DNA of 64,000 nt, taken from NCBI RefSeq assembly GCF_001514205.1, contig NZ_KQ948772.1, forward strand, positions 150,697-214,696, in the 5' to 3' direction. This DNA comes from Streptomyces griseoruber (GTDB lineage Bacteria; Actinomycetota; Actinomycetes; Streptomycetales; Streptomycetaceae). The first letter of the stretch is position 1, and each line of letters starts with the position of its first letter. Shown here in pieces: positions 1-7,506 of this stretch. The notes beneath the pieces were generated by a model. It did not search any database. It was not told the DNA's origin and saw only the letters and a program-made list of their open reading frames with translations. A program made the translations under genes and the position numbers.

Positions 1-470
1 TGGGCATGGCCACCACCGGCCCGCACCAGGTGATCGGGGTCCACTTCTTCAACCCGGTCCCGGTCCTGGAACTCGTCGAGATCGTGCCATCACTCCTGAC
101 GAGTCCTCAGACACAGCTCCGTGCAGAGGAGTTCGTCACGACGGTCCTGGGCAAGAAGGTGATCCGCGCCCAGGACCGGGCCGGCTTCGTGGTGAACGCC
201 CTGCTGGTGCCGTACCTCCTGTCGGCGATCCGGATGCTGGAGTCCGGTCACGCCTCGGCGGACGACATCGACACGGGCATGGTCCTGGGCTGCGCGCACC
301 CGATGGGCCCCCTGGGCCTGGCGGACCTGATCGGCCTGGACACGCTCACGGCCATCGCGGAGGCGAGGTACGCCGACTTCAAGGACCCGCGGCACGCCCC
401 GCCACCCCTGCTCCTGCGGATGGTCGAGGCGGGCCTGCTGGGCAGGAAGTCGGGGACAGGGCTTCCACAG
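1..470 (+). pseudogene. 3-hydroxybutyryl-CoA dehydrogenase fragment, cut by the window edge and broken at its 3' end
   Basis: The readable frame (codons from base 3) gives the linker and C-terminal domain of a 3-hydroxyacyl-CoA dehydrogenase of the PaaH/FadB2 kind: HFFNPVPVLELVEIV, then DRAGFVVNALLVPYL and the dimerisation stretch around MGPLGLADLIGLD. The NAD-binding half lies left of the window. Family members end in a motif like GLLGRKSGRGFY. Here the frame reads GLLGRKSGTGLPQS and runs on with no resemblance. Skipping one base near 456 restores GQGFHSH, so a one-base frameshift (or a sequencing error) near 453-457 is the simplest reading. After correction the stop would fall at 562-564, inside the oppositely oriented kinase gene. 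The identity of the family is secure; its functionality is doubtful. Confidence 0.7.
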
Positions 471-500
471 TCATGCCGAGCAGGGCAACACCCTGCCCCC

Positions 501-1430
501 TCACGCATGGGACTTGGCAGAAGAGGCGAACGCGTCGGCAGCCGCCAGATCGAAGTCACCGTGATCACTGCCGAGCCCCTGTGCGACCAGCGCGGCAGCC
601 GCGCTGCCCAGCACCGCCGCGTCACTCGGCGTACGCCCCAGCCCGATCCCCCGCAGATACCCCGCCGAGAACGCGTCCCCGCACCCGGTGGTGTCGACCA
701 CGTCGACGACGAACGCCGGCACCGGCTCCGCCCCGTCCGCACTCACCACCAGCGCCCCGTCTCCACCCCGCGTCACAGCGACGACGCCCACCCCGGCGGC
801 CAGCACCTTCCGCGCACCGGTCAGCAGATCGTCCTCGCCGGTGAAGCCGAGGACCTGGTCCTCGTTGGGCAGGAAGTGGTCGACGTAGGGCAGGGCCGCC
901 TCGATCTGCTCGAAGCTGCCGAGCACCCCCGGCGCGAGCAGGTCGACGGAGGTGACGACCCCGTGTTCCTTCGCGTACGACAGGATCCGCGTCGCGGTGT
1001 CGACCCCGATCAGCTCGGGCCCGCCGAGATGCAGATGGGTGGCCTCGGCGAGCGCCTCCCAGGGCACGTCGTCCAGGCCGTAGGTGATGTTGGCGCCGAG
1101 CAGGTGCAGCGAGGGCCGGTCACCGTTGGGGCGGATGGGCAGGACGCTGGCGGATGTCGCGGTGTCGGTGCGGCGGACCAGGAACTCGGTGTCGATTCCG
1201 GCCCTGTTGAGCAGCTGCACGAGCATGTCGCCGGTCGGGTCGGTACCGATCGCGCCGGCGCTGCGCACCCCGGCGCCCAGCTTGGCGAGGGTGAGGGCGG
1301 TGCCGCCGGCCGTTCCCGCGGCGGTCATCCGGATGTCCTCGACCAGGGTCGCGCCCTGTCCCTCGGGTATCTCCTCGACCGGCCGGACCAGGACGTCCAG
1401 GACGTGCACGCCCATCGTGAAGACCTTCAT
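501..1430 (-). CDS. PfkB-family carbohydrate kinase
   Basis: A 309-aa ribokinase-like sugar or nucleoside kinase. The N-terminal glycine-rich sugar-binding segment (about residues 39-44, GTAGGT) and the C-terminal anion-hole/catalytic motif DTTGCGDAFSAG, with catalytic Asp near 252, are both present, and the length is normal for the family. The start at 1430 is chosen because GGGGGAG lies just upstream and its ATG overlaps the stop of the aldolase gene (ATGA). It is the second gene of a two-gene operon with a class II aldolase, divergent from a TetR gene. The pairing suggests phosphorylation of a ketose or deoxy-sugar followed by retro-aldol cleavage; the substrate cannot be told from sequence. 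Cytoplasmic. Confidence 0.9.
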   Translation of the reverse strand: MKVFTMGVHVLDVLVRPVEEIPEGQGATLVEDIRMTAAGTAGGTALTLAKLGAGVRSAGAIGTDPTGDMLVQLLNRAGIDTEFLVRRTDTATSASVLPIRPNGDRPSLHLLGANITYGLDDVPWEALAEATHLHLGGPELIGVDTATRILSYAKEHGVVTSVDLLAPGVLGSFEQIEAALPYVDHFLPNEDQVLGFTGEDDLLTGARKVLAAGVGVVAVTRGGDGALVVSADGAEPVPAFVVDVVDTTGCGDAFSAGYLRGIGLGRTPSDAAVLGSAAAALVAQGLGSDHGDFDLAAADAFASSAKSHA

Positions 1431-2122
1431 CTGCTCCCCCTGTTTTCCTCTTGCGCGGGTGGCATGGGACGGGTGGTTCCGTAGTTGCGGGCGATCGCCG
1501 CCTCGATCACCGCGAGTTGCTGCTGTTCGTCCAGGAAGCGGGGGGTGCCCATGGAGGCCGCGCGCTGGTAGACGCCGCAGGCCCATTCGAGGAGCAGGGC
1601 GTGTTCGACGGCCTGGTCGAGGGTGACGGCGTGGGTGACCGCGCCGTGGTTCGCCATGAGGGCGGCGCTGCGCCCTTCGAGGGCGGTGAGCACCGACCCG
1701 GCGAGTTCCGGGGTGCCGAAGGTGGCGTACGGCGCGACCCGGACCGTACCGCCGAGGGCGAGCAACTGGTAGTGGATGCAGGGAAGTTCGTCGAGCACGC
1801 AGGACACGGCGGTGGCGTGCGGGGCGTGGGTGTGGACGACCGCTCCGGTGCCGTACCGGCGGTAGACGCCGAGGTGCAGTTCCAGTTCCGAGGTCGGCTC
1901 GTAACTCCCCTCGATGTGCTTGCCGTCGAGGTCGACCACGGTCACCTGGTCCGGGGTCAGCGCGGCGAGGACCGCTCCGGTCGCGGTGATGGCGACCCGG
2001 TCGTCGACGCGGACGCTCACGTTCCCTGCCGTGCCGATGAGGAGGCCCTCGGCCCCCAGGCGCCGGCAGGCGTCCGCGACGGCGGCCCGCTCCCGGCTCG
2101 GCGTCGAGCTTGAGGCGGTCAT
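1427..2122 (-). CDS. class II aldolase/adducin family protein (fuculose-phosphate aldolase type)
   Basis: A 231-aa zinc-dependent aldolase or epimerase of the L-fuculose-1-phosphate aldolase / ribulose-phosphate 4-epimerase family. Visible hallmarks are the phosphate-binding GTAGNVSVR (about 43-51), the acidic PTSELELHLGVYRR containing the catalytic Glu, the zinc ligands in VVHTHAPHATA, and the third histidine in ANHGAV. It is the first gene of the operon with the PfkB kinase, overlapping it by four bases. Its promoter region is shared with the divergent TetR gene and holds a perfect inverted repeat. It would cleave a phosphorylated sugar to dihydroxyacetone phosphate plus an aldehyde; the physiological sugar is unknown. 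Confidence 0.9.
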   Translation of the reverse strand: MTASSSTPSRERAAVADACRRLGAEGLLIGTAGNVSVRVDDRVAITATGAVLAALTPDQVTVVDLDGKHIEGSYEPTSELELHLGVYRRYGTGAVVHTHAPHATAVSCVLDELPCIHYQLLALGGTVRVAPYATFGTPELAGSVLTALEGRSAALMANHGAVTHAVTLDQAVEHALLLEWACGVYQRAASMGTPRFLDEQQQLAVIEAAIARNYGTTRPMPPAQEENRGSR

Positions 2123-2140
2123 GGGCGCGAAGGTAGCGTA

Positions 2141-2161
2141 AACGTGAAACAAAGTCACGTT
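2141..2161. promoter_or_regulatory. inverted repeat, probable TetR operator
   Basis: AACGTGA (2141-2147), seven bases, then TCACGTT (2155-2161): a perfect 7-bp dyad in the 57-bp gap between the aldolase and TetR genes. A further partial half-site (CACGTT) follows directly. The position fits an operator that controls both divergent transcripts. It overlaps the first possible start codon (GTG 2144) of the TetR gene. Confidence 0.6.
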
Positions 2162-2179
2162 CACGTTCGGAGCCGGTTC

Positions 2180-2794
2180 TTGGACACTCCTCTGCGCCGT
2201 ACCCCCCGTCAGGCGCGCAGCAAGGCCCGCCTGGCGCTGGTGCTGCGGGCCGCCGAGCGCATCCTGGTCGAGGAGGGCGTGGAGGCGCTGACGACGACCC
2301 GGGTGGCGGCGGAGGCGAAGGTCTCCGTGGGCTCGCTGTACCAGTACCTGCCCGATCGCGGCGCGATCATCGACGCCCTCGCGGCGGGCTACTTCGCCCG
2401 GCTGGAGGCCGTCATGGACGATCTGGCCCGGGCCGCGGCCGTGGAGCGCTGGGAGGATCCGGTCGGGGTGCTGATCGACGCGTACGCCGGGATCTACCGG
2501 ACGGAGCACGGTTTCCGGGCGCTGTGGTTCGGCAGCGGGCTGACCGAGCGGACCCGGGCGGCGGACCGTGAGCACAAGCGGCGGATGGCCGACGGGATCC
2601 GCCGGGTGCTGCTCGCGCTGGACGTCGTACGCGACGACGAGCCGCTCGCCCGCGCCTGCCATGCCGCCGTCCTCGCGGCCGACGCGCTCGCCCAGGAGGC
2701 GTTCCGCCAAGTCCCCGACGGTGACGCGGCGCTGCTCGACGAGGCGAAGGTGATGCTGCGCGGCTATCTGACGGACGTCATGACCCGGTACTGA
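2180..2794 (+). CDS. TetR/AcrR family transcriptional regulator
   Basis: About 204 aa from the TTG start at 2180; a longer 216-aa form from GTG at 2144 is possible. The N-terminal helix-turn-helix is typical of TetR: RAAERILVEEGVEALTTTRVAAEAKVSVGSLYQYLPDRGAII. The rest is an all-helical ligand-binding domain. TTG 2180 is preferred because GGAG sits 7-8 bases upstream, while GTG 2144 lies inside the presumed operator and has no ribosome binding site. The gene diverges from the aldolase-kinase operon and probably represses it in response to a sugar-derived ligand; that role is inferred from position only. Confidence 0.85.
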   Translation: MDTPLRRTPRQARSKARLALVLRAAERILVEEGVEALTTTRVAAEAKVSVGSLYQYLPDRGAIIDALAAGYFARLEAVMDDLARAAAVERWEDPVGVLIDAYAGIYRTEHGFRALWFGSGLTERTRAADREHKRRMADGIRRVLLALDVVRDDEPLARACHAAVLAADALAQEAFRQVPDGDAALLDEAKVMLRGYLTDVMTRY

Positions 2795-2822
2795 GACAGG
2801 GCCCTGGTGCTGACGGACATCC

Positions 2823-2842
2823 GGTGCGCCGGGGGGCGCACC
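2823..2842 (+). terminator. hairpin after the TetR gene
   Basis: GGTGCGCC, loop GGGG, GGCGCACC: a perfect 8-bp stem 29 bases after the TetR stop codon. There is no T-run, as is common in Streptomyces. Confidence 0.55.
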
Positions 2843-2990
2843 CAAGGGATCACCGCCGTGGCAGGCCCAGCGTGCTCACCACCCGCCTGAAGACCCCTGG
2901 CCGCCTGGGGCAACTCCCCCGAGCCGCGGGCCAGGTTCCGTCGAGTGGGCTGGTCCCCGCTGGCCCCCGCAGGTCCCCGAGAACGGTCGA

Positions 2991-3022
2991 GGGGCCGTTC
3001 CAGATCCCTCTGAAACGGCCCC
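2991..3022 (-). terminator. terminator hairpin of tRNA-Pro copy 1
   Basis: GGGGCCGTT (2991-2999) pairs with AACGGCCCC (3014-3022). It lies 21 bases beyond the 3' end of the leftward tRNA gene, where the corresponding hairpin also sits at the second tRNA copy. Confidence 0.6.
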
Positions 3023-3042
3023 TGACCCGCGACTTCGTAAAG

Positions 3043-3116
<74 letters not shown>

Positions 3117-3276
3117 TCGCGCTGCCGCGGCGGTGAGCTGCGGGAACGCGCAGGTAAACCTTACCGTACGCGGACGGGTGCGGGCGTCACGGCCGGGCGC
3201 GCGGCCGGTTCCGAGGGGCGGGCGGAGGGACGTACGGGCGTGACCGCGACCGTCGCGCCGAGCCGGCGGCGGCCGG
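3117..3276. other. tRNA promoter region and tail, no gene seen
   Basis: 160 bp between the tRNA 5' end and the stop of the serine-hydrolase-like gene. The stretch GGTAAACCTTACCGTACG at 3152-3169 is the only AT-richer part and should hold the leftward tRNA promoter. No supportable coding sequence was seen. Confidence 0.4.
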
Positions 3277-4473
3277 TCAGCCGGCCAGCGGGTGCCGGGG
3301 GTCGAGCTGGTCGGCGATCCGCTCGGTGACCGTCTGGGCGGTGTTGCCGCCGGGCGCGTTGGGGCCCACCGTCGTGGACACGGCGATGGTCAGCCGCCGG
3401 TGCGGCTCGTACGCCATCACGGCCGCGTAGCCGAAGAAGGACGGGTTCTGTACCACCCAGCCGTTCTTGACGACGACGCCGACGCCGAAGTGGAAGTCCT
3501 CGGTCATGGGCAGGCAGACCGTGGCCGGGCACTTCTTCGTGGGGTGGCCGAGGCCGACCGTGCCCGGGTTCAGCTGGGTGCGGAAGGATCTGCGGGAGAG
3601 CAGTTCGCCCGCGCCGATGCCCTTCCCGGAACGGGCCAGGTCACAGATGTCCTGGGTGATGATCGCGCCGGGGGCGGTGGTCCAGGACGGGTTGAAGTAG
3701 GTGGACTCCTCGTAGGTGCCGCGCTCGTCGTCGTAGGCGTGCAGGACGGGCTCCGGGATCACGGCCGTGTCGTTGGCGACGGTGTTGCGCAGCCCGAGCG
3801 GGCGGTGGACACGCTTGCGCAGCAGCTGGTCCAGCGGAGTGCCGGTGATCTTCTCCAGGGCGCGGCCGAGGAGCTGGAAGTTGGCGTGCGAGTAGCTCCA
3901 GTTGGTGCCGGGCCGGTACCAGAGGGGGTGGCTCAGGGAGATCCCGACGACCTCGCCGGGGGTCCAGTGCCGCCACGGGTCGGCGTACAGCTTCTTCAGG
4001 AAGACCGGGTCGGGGACGTAGTCATGGATCCCCGAGGTGGAGTCGCCGAGCATGCGCAGGGTGATCCTGTCGCCGTGCGGCAGGTCGGGCAGCCAGCGGG
4101 AGACCGGGTCGTCGAGGCCGACCTTGTGCTCCTCGACGAGCTGGAGCAGCACCGTGCCCATGAAGGCGATGCCGACCGAGCCGGTCCTGAAGTGCATCGC
4201 GGGGGTGGCCGGCACATCGGTCATGGACTCGCCGACCGCGCCGGTGTAGAGGTTCCTGCCGTCGACCGTGACCTTGACGAGGGCGGCCTTGAGATCGAGG
4301 TCCTTCTTGGCCTTGCGGACGATGTCGAGGACCTTGCGCGCCTGGCCCTGCGGGTTCCGCGTGGTGGCGCAGGCGCGGTGGTGGTGGTCGGGCGCGGCGG
4401 TCGCGACCGCCGTCGGCAGGGTGGCGGCGAGGAGGGCGGCGGCACACAGCACCGCCGTACGGGTACGCGTCAT
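3277..4473 (-). CDS. secreted beta-lactamase/DD-peptidase-fold protein with degenerate active site
   Basis: A 398-aa protein with a Sec signal peptide (MTRTRT, hydrophobic residues 7-25, small residues before about 27). The body matches the class C beta-lactamase / D-alanyl-D-alanine carboxypeptidase family: FRTGSV near 95-100, LRMLGDSTSGIHDY, NWSYSHANFQLLGRALEKITG and a C-terminal FGYAAVMAY strand. The catalytic SxxK is SVGI here (Ser99, Ile102), the YxN motif is YSH, and the usual HxG near the end is not recognisable. The general-base lysine is therefore missing and normal acyl-enzyme chemistry is unlikely. It may be a binding or structural pseudo-enzyme. The start at 4473 is chosen for the signal peptide; no strong ribosome binding site precedes it. 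Confidence 0.85.
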   Translation of the reverse strand: MTRTRTAVLCAAALLAATLPTAVATAAPDHHHRACATTRNPQGQARKVLDIVRKAKKDLDLKAALVKVTVDGRNLYTGAVGESMTDVPATPAMHFRTGSVGIAFMGTVLLQLVEEHKVGLDDPVSRWLPDLPHGDRITLRMLGDSTSGIHDYVPDPVFLKKLYADPWRHWTPGEVVGISLSHPLWYRPGTNWSYSHANFQLLGRALEKITGTPLDQLLRKRVHRPLGLRNTVANDTAVIPEPVLHAYDDERGTYEESTYFNPSWTTAPGAIITQDICDLARSGKGIGAGELLSRRSFRTQLNPGTVGLGHPTKKCPATVCLPMTEDFHFGVGVVVKNGWVVQNPSFFGYAAVMAYEPHRRLTIAVSTTVGPNAPGGNTAQTVTERIADQLDPRHPLAG

Positions 4474-4550
4474 ATGCGCACTATGGGTTGACTGCCGTAT
4501 CTCCTCGCACGCCAACACTCCGGCCACCGGAGCCCCGGACCCGTACGGCG

Positions 4551-4590
4551 GAGTTGACGGGAGTTGGCGGGAGTTGACGGGAGTTGACAG
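4551..4590. repeat. four tandem 10-bp repeats (GAGTTGACGG)
   Basis: Four direct copies in exact 10-bp register: GAGTTGACGG, GAGTTGGCGG, GAGTTGACGG, GAGTTGACAG. They lie upstream of the acyl-CoA dehydrogenase operon, and the last copy supplies the TTGACA -35 hexamer of the next promoter. Helical-turn spacing suggests stacked protein binding or slippage-derived duplication. Confidence 0.85.
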
Positions 4591-4612
4591 CACTTTGGTC
4601 TGACCTTTAAAT
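4584..4612 (+). promoter_or_regulatory. promoter with internal GntR-type palindrome (site A)
   Basis: TTGACA (4584-4589), 17 bp, then TTAAAT (4607-4612). The spacer contains GGTCTGACC (4597-4605), a perfect palindrome of the kind bound by FadR-subfamily GntR proteins. The longer string TTGGTCTGACCTTTAA recurs almost exactly at the second operon promoter (7470-7497). The nearest regulator gene is the FadR-type GntR at 6684-7439. Confidence 0.7.
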
Positions 4613-4654
4613 GGTTCGCACTTCGTATGCATCCGGCAGAGGGGTGTCCCCGCC

Positions 4655-5821
4655 GTGGACTTCGAGCTGACCGAGGACCAGACAACGATCCGCAAGGCCG
4701 TCGCCGGGCTCCTGAAGGACTTCGACGACCGGTACTGGATGGAGAAGGACCGCGACCACGCGTTCCCCGAGGAGTTCTACGCCGCCGTCGCGGGCGGCGG
4801 CTGGCTGGGCATCACCATCCCGGAGGAGTACGGCGGCCACGGCCTCGGCATCACCGAGGCCACACTGCTGCTGGAGGAGGTCGCGCGCTCCGGCGGCGGG
4901 ATGAACGCCGCCAGCGCGATCCACATGTCGATCTTCGGTATGCACCCGGTGGTGGTGCACGGCTCCGAGGAGCTCAGACGCCGCACCCTGCCGCGCATCG
5001 CCTCCGGCGACCTGCACGTGTGCTTCGGGGTGACGGAGCCCGGCGCGGGACTCGACACGACGAGCATCACGACGTACGCCCGCCGGGAGGGCGACCACTA
5101 CGTCGTCAGCGGTCGCAAGGTGTGGATCTCCAAGGCGATGGAGTCGGAGAAGATCCTGCTGCTGACCCGGACGTCCCGGCTCGACGAGGTCGGCCGGCGC
5201 ACCGACGGCATGACCCTGTTCCTCACCGACCTCGACCGCGCCCGGATCGACGTCCGCCCGATCCCGAAGATGGGCCGCAACGCCGTCACCTCGAACGAAC
5301 TGTTCATCGACGACCTGCGGGTACCCGTGGCGGACCGGGTGGGCGAGGAGGGCGAGGGCTTCCGGTATCTCCTCGACGGGCTCAACCCGGAGCGGATGCT
5401 GATCGCGGCGGAGGCGCTCGGCATCGGCCGGGTCGCCCTGGACCGGGCGGTGCGCTACGGCCGTGAGCGCGTCGTCTTCGGCCGGCCGATCGGCCAGAAC
5501 CAGGGCATCCAGTTCCCGCTCGCCGACGCCCTCGCGCGGCTGGACGCGGCCGAGCTGGTGCTGCGCAAGGCGACCTGGCTGTACGACCAGGGGCGGCCCT
5601 GCGGGCGGGAGGCGAACACCGCCAAGTACCTGTGCGCGGACGCCGGTTTCGCCGCCGCCGACCGGGCGCTGCAGACGCACGGCGGGATGGGCTACTCCGA
5701 GGAGTACCCGGTCGCCCGCTTCTTCCGTGAGGCGCGGCTGACGCGGATCGCGCCGATCAGTCAGGAAATGATCCTCACCTATCTGGGATCGCACACACTG
5801 GGACTGCCGAGGAGCTACTGA
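4655..5821 (+). CDS. acyl-CoA dehydrogenase (ACAD 1)
   Basis: 388 aa, GTG start, normal length. It has the ACAD N-terminal helical domain with the PEEYGG motif (56-61), the FAD-binding VTEPGAG (126-132), the WISKAM flavin segment and the C-terminal THGGMGYSEEYPV helix bundle. The usual C-terminal catalytic Glu (xxEGTxxIQ) is absent: the chain reads IAPISQEMI. Glu246 in LNPERM occupies the position used by isovaleryl-/long-chain-type enzymes, so it is probably active with that base. First gene of the operon with an SDR (one-base TGA/ATG overlap), downstream of the GGTCTGACC promoter. It introduces a 2,3-double bond in an acyl-CoA; the substrate is unknown. Confidence 0.92.
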   Translation: MDFELTEDQTTIRKAVAGLLKDFDDRYWMEKDRDHAFPEEFYAAVAGGGWLGITIPEEYGGHGLGITEATLLLEEVARSGGGMNAASAIHMSIFGMHPVVVHGSEELRRRTLPRIASGDLHVCFGVTEPGAGLDTTSITTYARREGDHYVVSGRKVWISKAMESEKILLLTRTSRLDEVGRRTDGMTLFLTDLDRARIDVRPIPKMGRNAVTSNELFIDDLRVPVADRVGEEGEGFRYLLDGLNPERMLIAAEALGIGRVALDRAVRYGRERVVFGRPIGQNQGIQFPLADALARLDAAELVLRKATWLYDQGRPCGREANTAKYLCADAGFAAADRALQTHGGMGYSEEYPVARFFREARLTRIAPISQEMILTYLGSHTLGLPRSY

Positions 5822-6588
5822 TGACCGACCGGTCAGGTCTGTTCGATCTCACGGGGCGTTCCGCGCTGGTCACCGGTGCGGCGGGCGGTATCGGCCGCGC
5901 CGTCGCCGAGGCGCTCGCCCGGGCGGGCGCCGCGGTGCTGGTGACCGATGTGGACGGGGCGGCCGCGGCGGCCGTCGCCGGGAAGATCGCCGCGGACGGG
6001 GGTACGGCGGACAGCGCGCCGCTGGACGTCACGGACCGGTCGGCGGCGGACGCGGCCGTGGCCCGCGCGGCCGGGCTCACCGGCGGCACCCTGCACATCC
6101 TCGTGAACAACGCCGGCGTCACCGCCCCCGCCATGTTCGACAAGCTGACGGAGGACTCCTTCCGCCGGATCCTCGACGTCCACGTGCTGGGCACCCACCG
6201 CTGCGCCCAGGCGGCTCTGCCGCACCTGCCCGAGGACGGCCGGGGCCGGATCATCAACGTCACCTCGTCGGCCGGGCTGGTCGGCACCCTGGGCCAGGTC
6301 GACTACTCCGCCGCCAAGGCCGCGATCACCGGCCTGACGAAGTCCCTGGCCCGGGAGCTGGCCCGCCGGAACATCCTCGTCAACGCCCTCGCCCCGCTGG
6401 CCGCGACCCCGATGACCGAGACCATCCGCACCAACGAGAGGTTCGCCGCCCGGATGCTGGCCCGGATCCCGCTCGGCCGCTGGGCGGAACCGGCGGAGGT
6501 GGCGGGCGCCTTCGTGTTCCTCGCCTCCGACGCGGCGTCCTTCGTCACCGGGCAGGTGCTGCCGGTGGACGGGGGCATGGTCATGTGA
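5821..6588 (+). CDS. SDR family oxidoreductase (3-oxoacyl reductase / 3-hydroxyacyl dehydrogenase type)
   Basis: A 255-aa classical short-chain dehydrogenase. It shows the Rossmann TGAAGGIGRAVAE (19-31), NNAGV near 93-97, the catalytic Ser in VTSSAG, the Tyr/Lys pair in VDYSAAK, and the C-terminal GQVLPVDGG. Its start overlaps the stop of the upstream acyl-CoA dehydrogenase. Context suggests it oxidises the 3-hydroxyacyl-CoA made after hydration of the enoyl-CoA. NAD or NADP preference is not clear. Confident as an SDR; the pathway step is inferred. Confidence 0.9.
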   Translation: MTDRSGLFDLTGRSALVTGAAGGIGRAVAEALARAGAAVLVTDVDGAAAAAVAGKIAADGGTADSAPLDVTDRSAADAAVARAAGLTGGTLHILVNNAGVTAPAMFDKLTEDSFRRILDVHVLGTHRCAQAALPHLPEDGRGRIINVTSSAGLVGTLGQVDYSAAKAAITGLTKSLARELARRNILVNALAPLAATPMTETIRTNERFAARMLARIPLGRWAEPAEVAGAFVFLASDAASFVTGQVLPVDGGMVM

Positions 6589-6623
6589 CAGCGGGCGCGG
6601 GCGGCGTATTGAATGGACGTGAA

Positions 6624-6649
6624 GGCCGGACCTCTTCATCGGTCCGGCC
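6624..6649 (+). terminator. GC-rich hairpin between SDR and GntR gene
   Basis: GGCCGGACC, loop TCTTCATC, GGTCCGGCC: a perfect 9-bp stem 35 bases after the SDR stop. It is probably a terminator or attenuator before the regulator gene. It could also be an autoregulatory operator, since it contains a GGACC/GGTCC dyad. Confidence 0.55.
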
Positions 6650-6683
6650 GAAGCGGACGCACCCCGACGAGAGGCCCGAGACC

Positions 6684-7439
6684 GTGCCGCCCTCCGAGCA
6701 GCAGCCCACCTCCGAGGCCACCCCCCGTTTCCATCCGCTGACCGTGCCGAAGGCGTCGGACGTCCTCGCCGACGAGGTGCGGGAGCGGATCCTGTCCGGG
6801 GAGTTCGGCGAGGGGACCGCGCTGCCCCCGGAGCGGCAGCTCGTCGAGCAGACCGGGCTGAGCCGGGCGACCGTGCGCGAGTCGCTGCGGATCCTGGAGG
6901 TCGAGGGGCTGCTGGAGATCCGGCCGGGACGCGGGGGCGGGGCCTTCGTGCGCCGGCCGGGGCGGGAGTCCCTGGCGAACACCGTGCAGCTGGTGATCCG
7001 GGGGCAGGGCATCCGGCTGGAGGCGCTGCACGAGACCCGGGAGGCGATCGAGCCGGCCTGCGCCGCGCTGGCGGCCCGCCGCCGCACCGAGCGGGATCTC
7101 ACGGAACTCGACGCGGCGCACGCGGAGTTGACCGGCGCGGGCGAGGACGTCCAGCGGTTCCTGCGGGCCAATGTGCGCTGGCACACGGCGGTGGCGCGGG
7201 CGGGCGGCAACGAGCTGCTGATCGGCTTCATGAGCGCCCTGTCCCGGTCCATCCACGCGGCCACCGACCTGGAGACCTTCCTGGACGCCGGCGTCCGCGA
7301 GCTGACCGCCCGCGCCCACGCCCGGATCACCGAGGCGATCCGCTCCGGCGACGAGGCGGCGGCCGCTCGCCGGATGACCCGGCACGTCTGCGGCTTCGCA
7401 CGGGCGGCGGCCGAGGTGGACCACCGCACATCCCTGTGA
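6684..7439 (+). CDS. FadR-subfamily GntR transcriptional regulator
   Basis: 251 aa from GTG 6684; a GTG at 6585 would add 33 residues but lacks a good ribosome site and would put the 6624 hairpin inside the gene. The N-terminal winged helix is typical: VLADEVRERILSGEF, then LPPERQLVEQTGLSRATVRESLRILE, then EGLLEIRPGRGG. The C-terminal FCD ligand domain carries spaced His residues (RWHTAVARAGGN, RAHARITEAI, RMTRHV) typical of metal or acid binding. It sits between two operons whose promoters share the palindrome GGTCTGACC, so it is the natural candidate to repress both and be released by an acyl-CoA or carboxylate. Regulator assignment to those sites is inferred. Confidence 0.88.
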   Translation: MPPSEQQPTSEATPRFHPLTVPKASDVLADEVRERILSGEFGEGTALPPERQLVEQTGLSRATVRESLRILEVEGLLEIRPGRGGGAFVRRPGRESLANTVQLVIRGQGIRLEALHETREAIEPACAALAARRRTERDLTELDAAHAELTGAGEDVQRFLRANVRWHTAVARAGGNELLIGFMSALSRSIHAATDLETFLDAGVRELTARAHARITEAIRSGDEAAAARRMTRHVCGFARAAAEVDHRTSL

Positions 7440-7452
7440 GAATGTGATTCTC
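7438..7452. repeat. short inverted repeat after the GntR gene
   Basis: GAGAAT, GTG, ATTCTC: a 6-bp perfect dyad overlapping the GntR stop codon. Weak alone; it may be a terminator remnant or an extra operator half. Confidence 0.35.
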
Positions 7453-7469
7453 TGATTCGCGCAACACCA

Positions 7470-7497
7470 TTGACAGTTTCGGTCTGACCTTTAATAC
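7470..7497 (+). promoter_or_regulatory. promoter with internal GntR-type palindrome (site B)
   Basis: TTGACA (7470-7475), 16 bp, then TAATAC (7492-7497), with GGTCTGACC at 7481-7489 between the hexamers. This is the same arrangement as at 4584-4612 and shares GGTCTGACCTTTAA exactly. The -10 ends nine bases before the ATG at 7507, and no ribosome binding site is visible, so the transcript may be nearly leaderless. Confidence 0.72.
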
Positions 7498-7506
7498 CAT
7501 CCCGGT

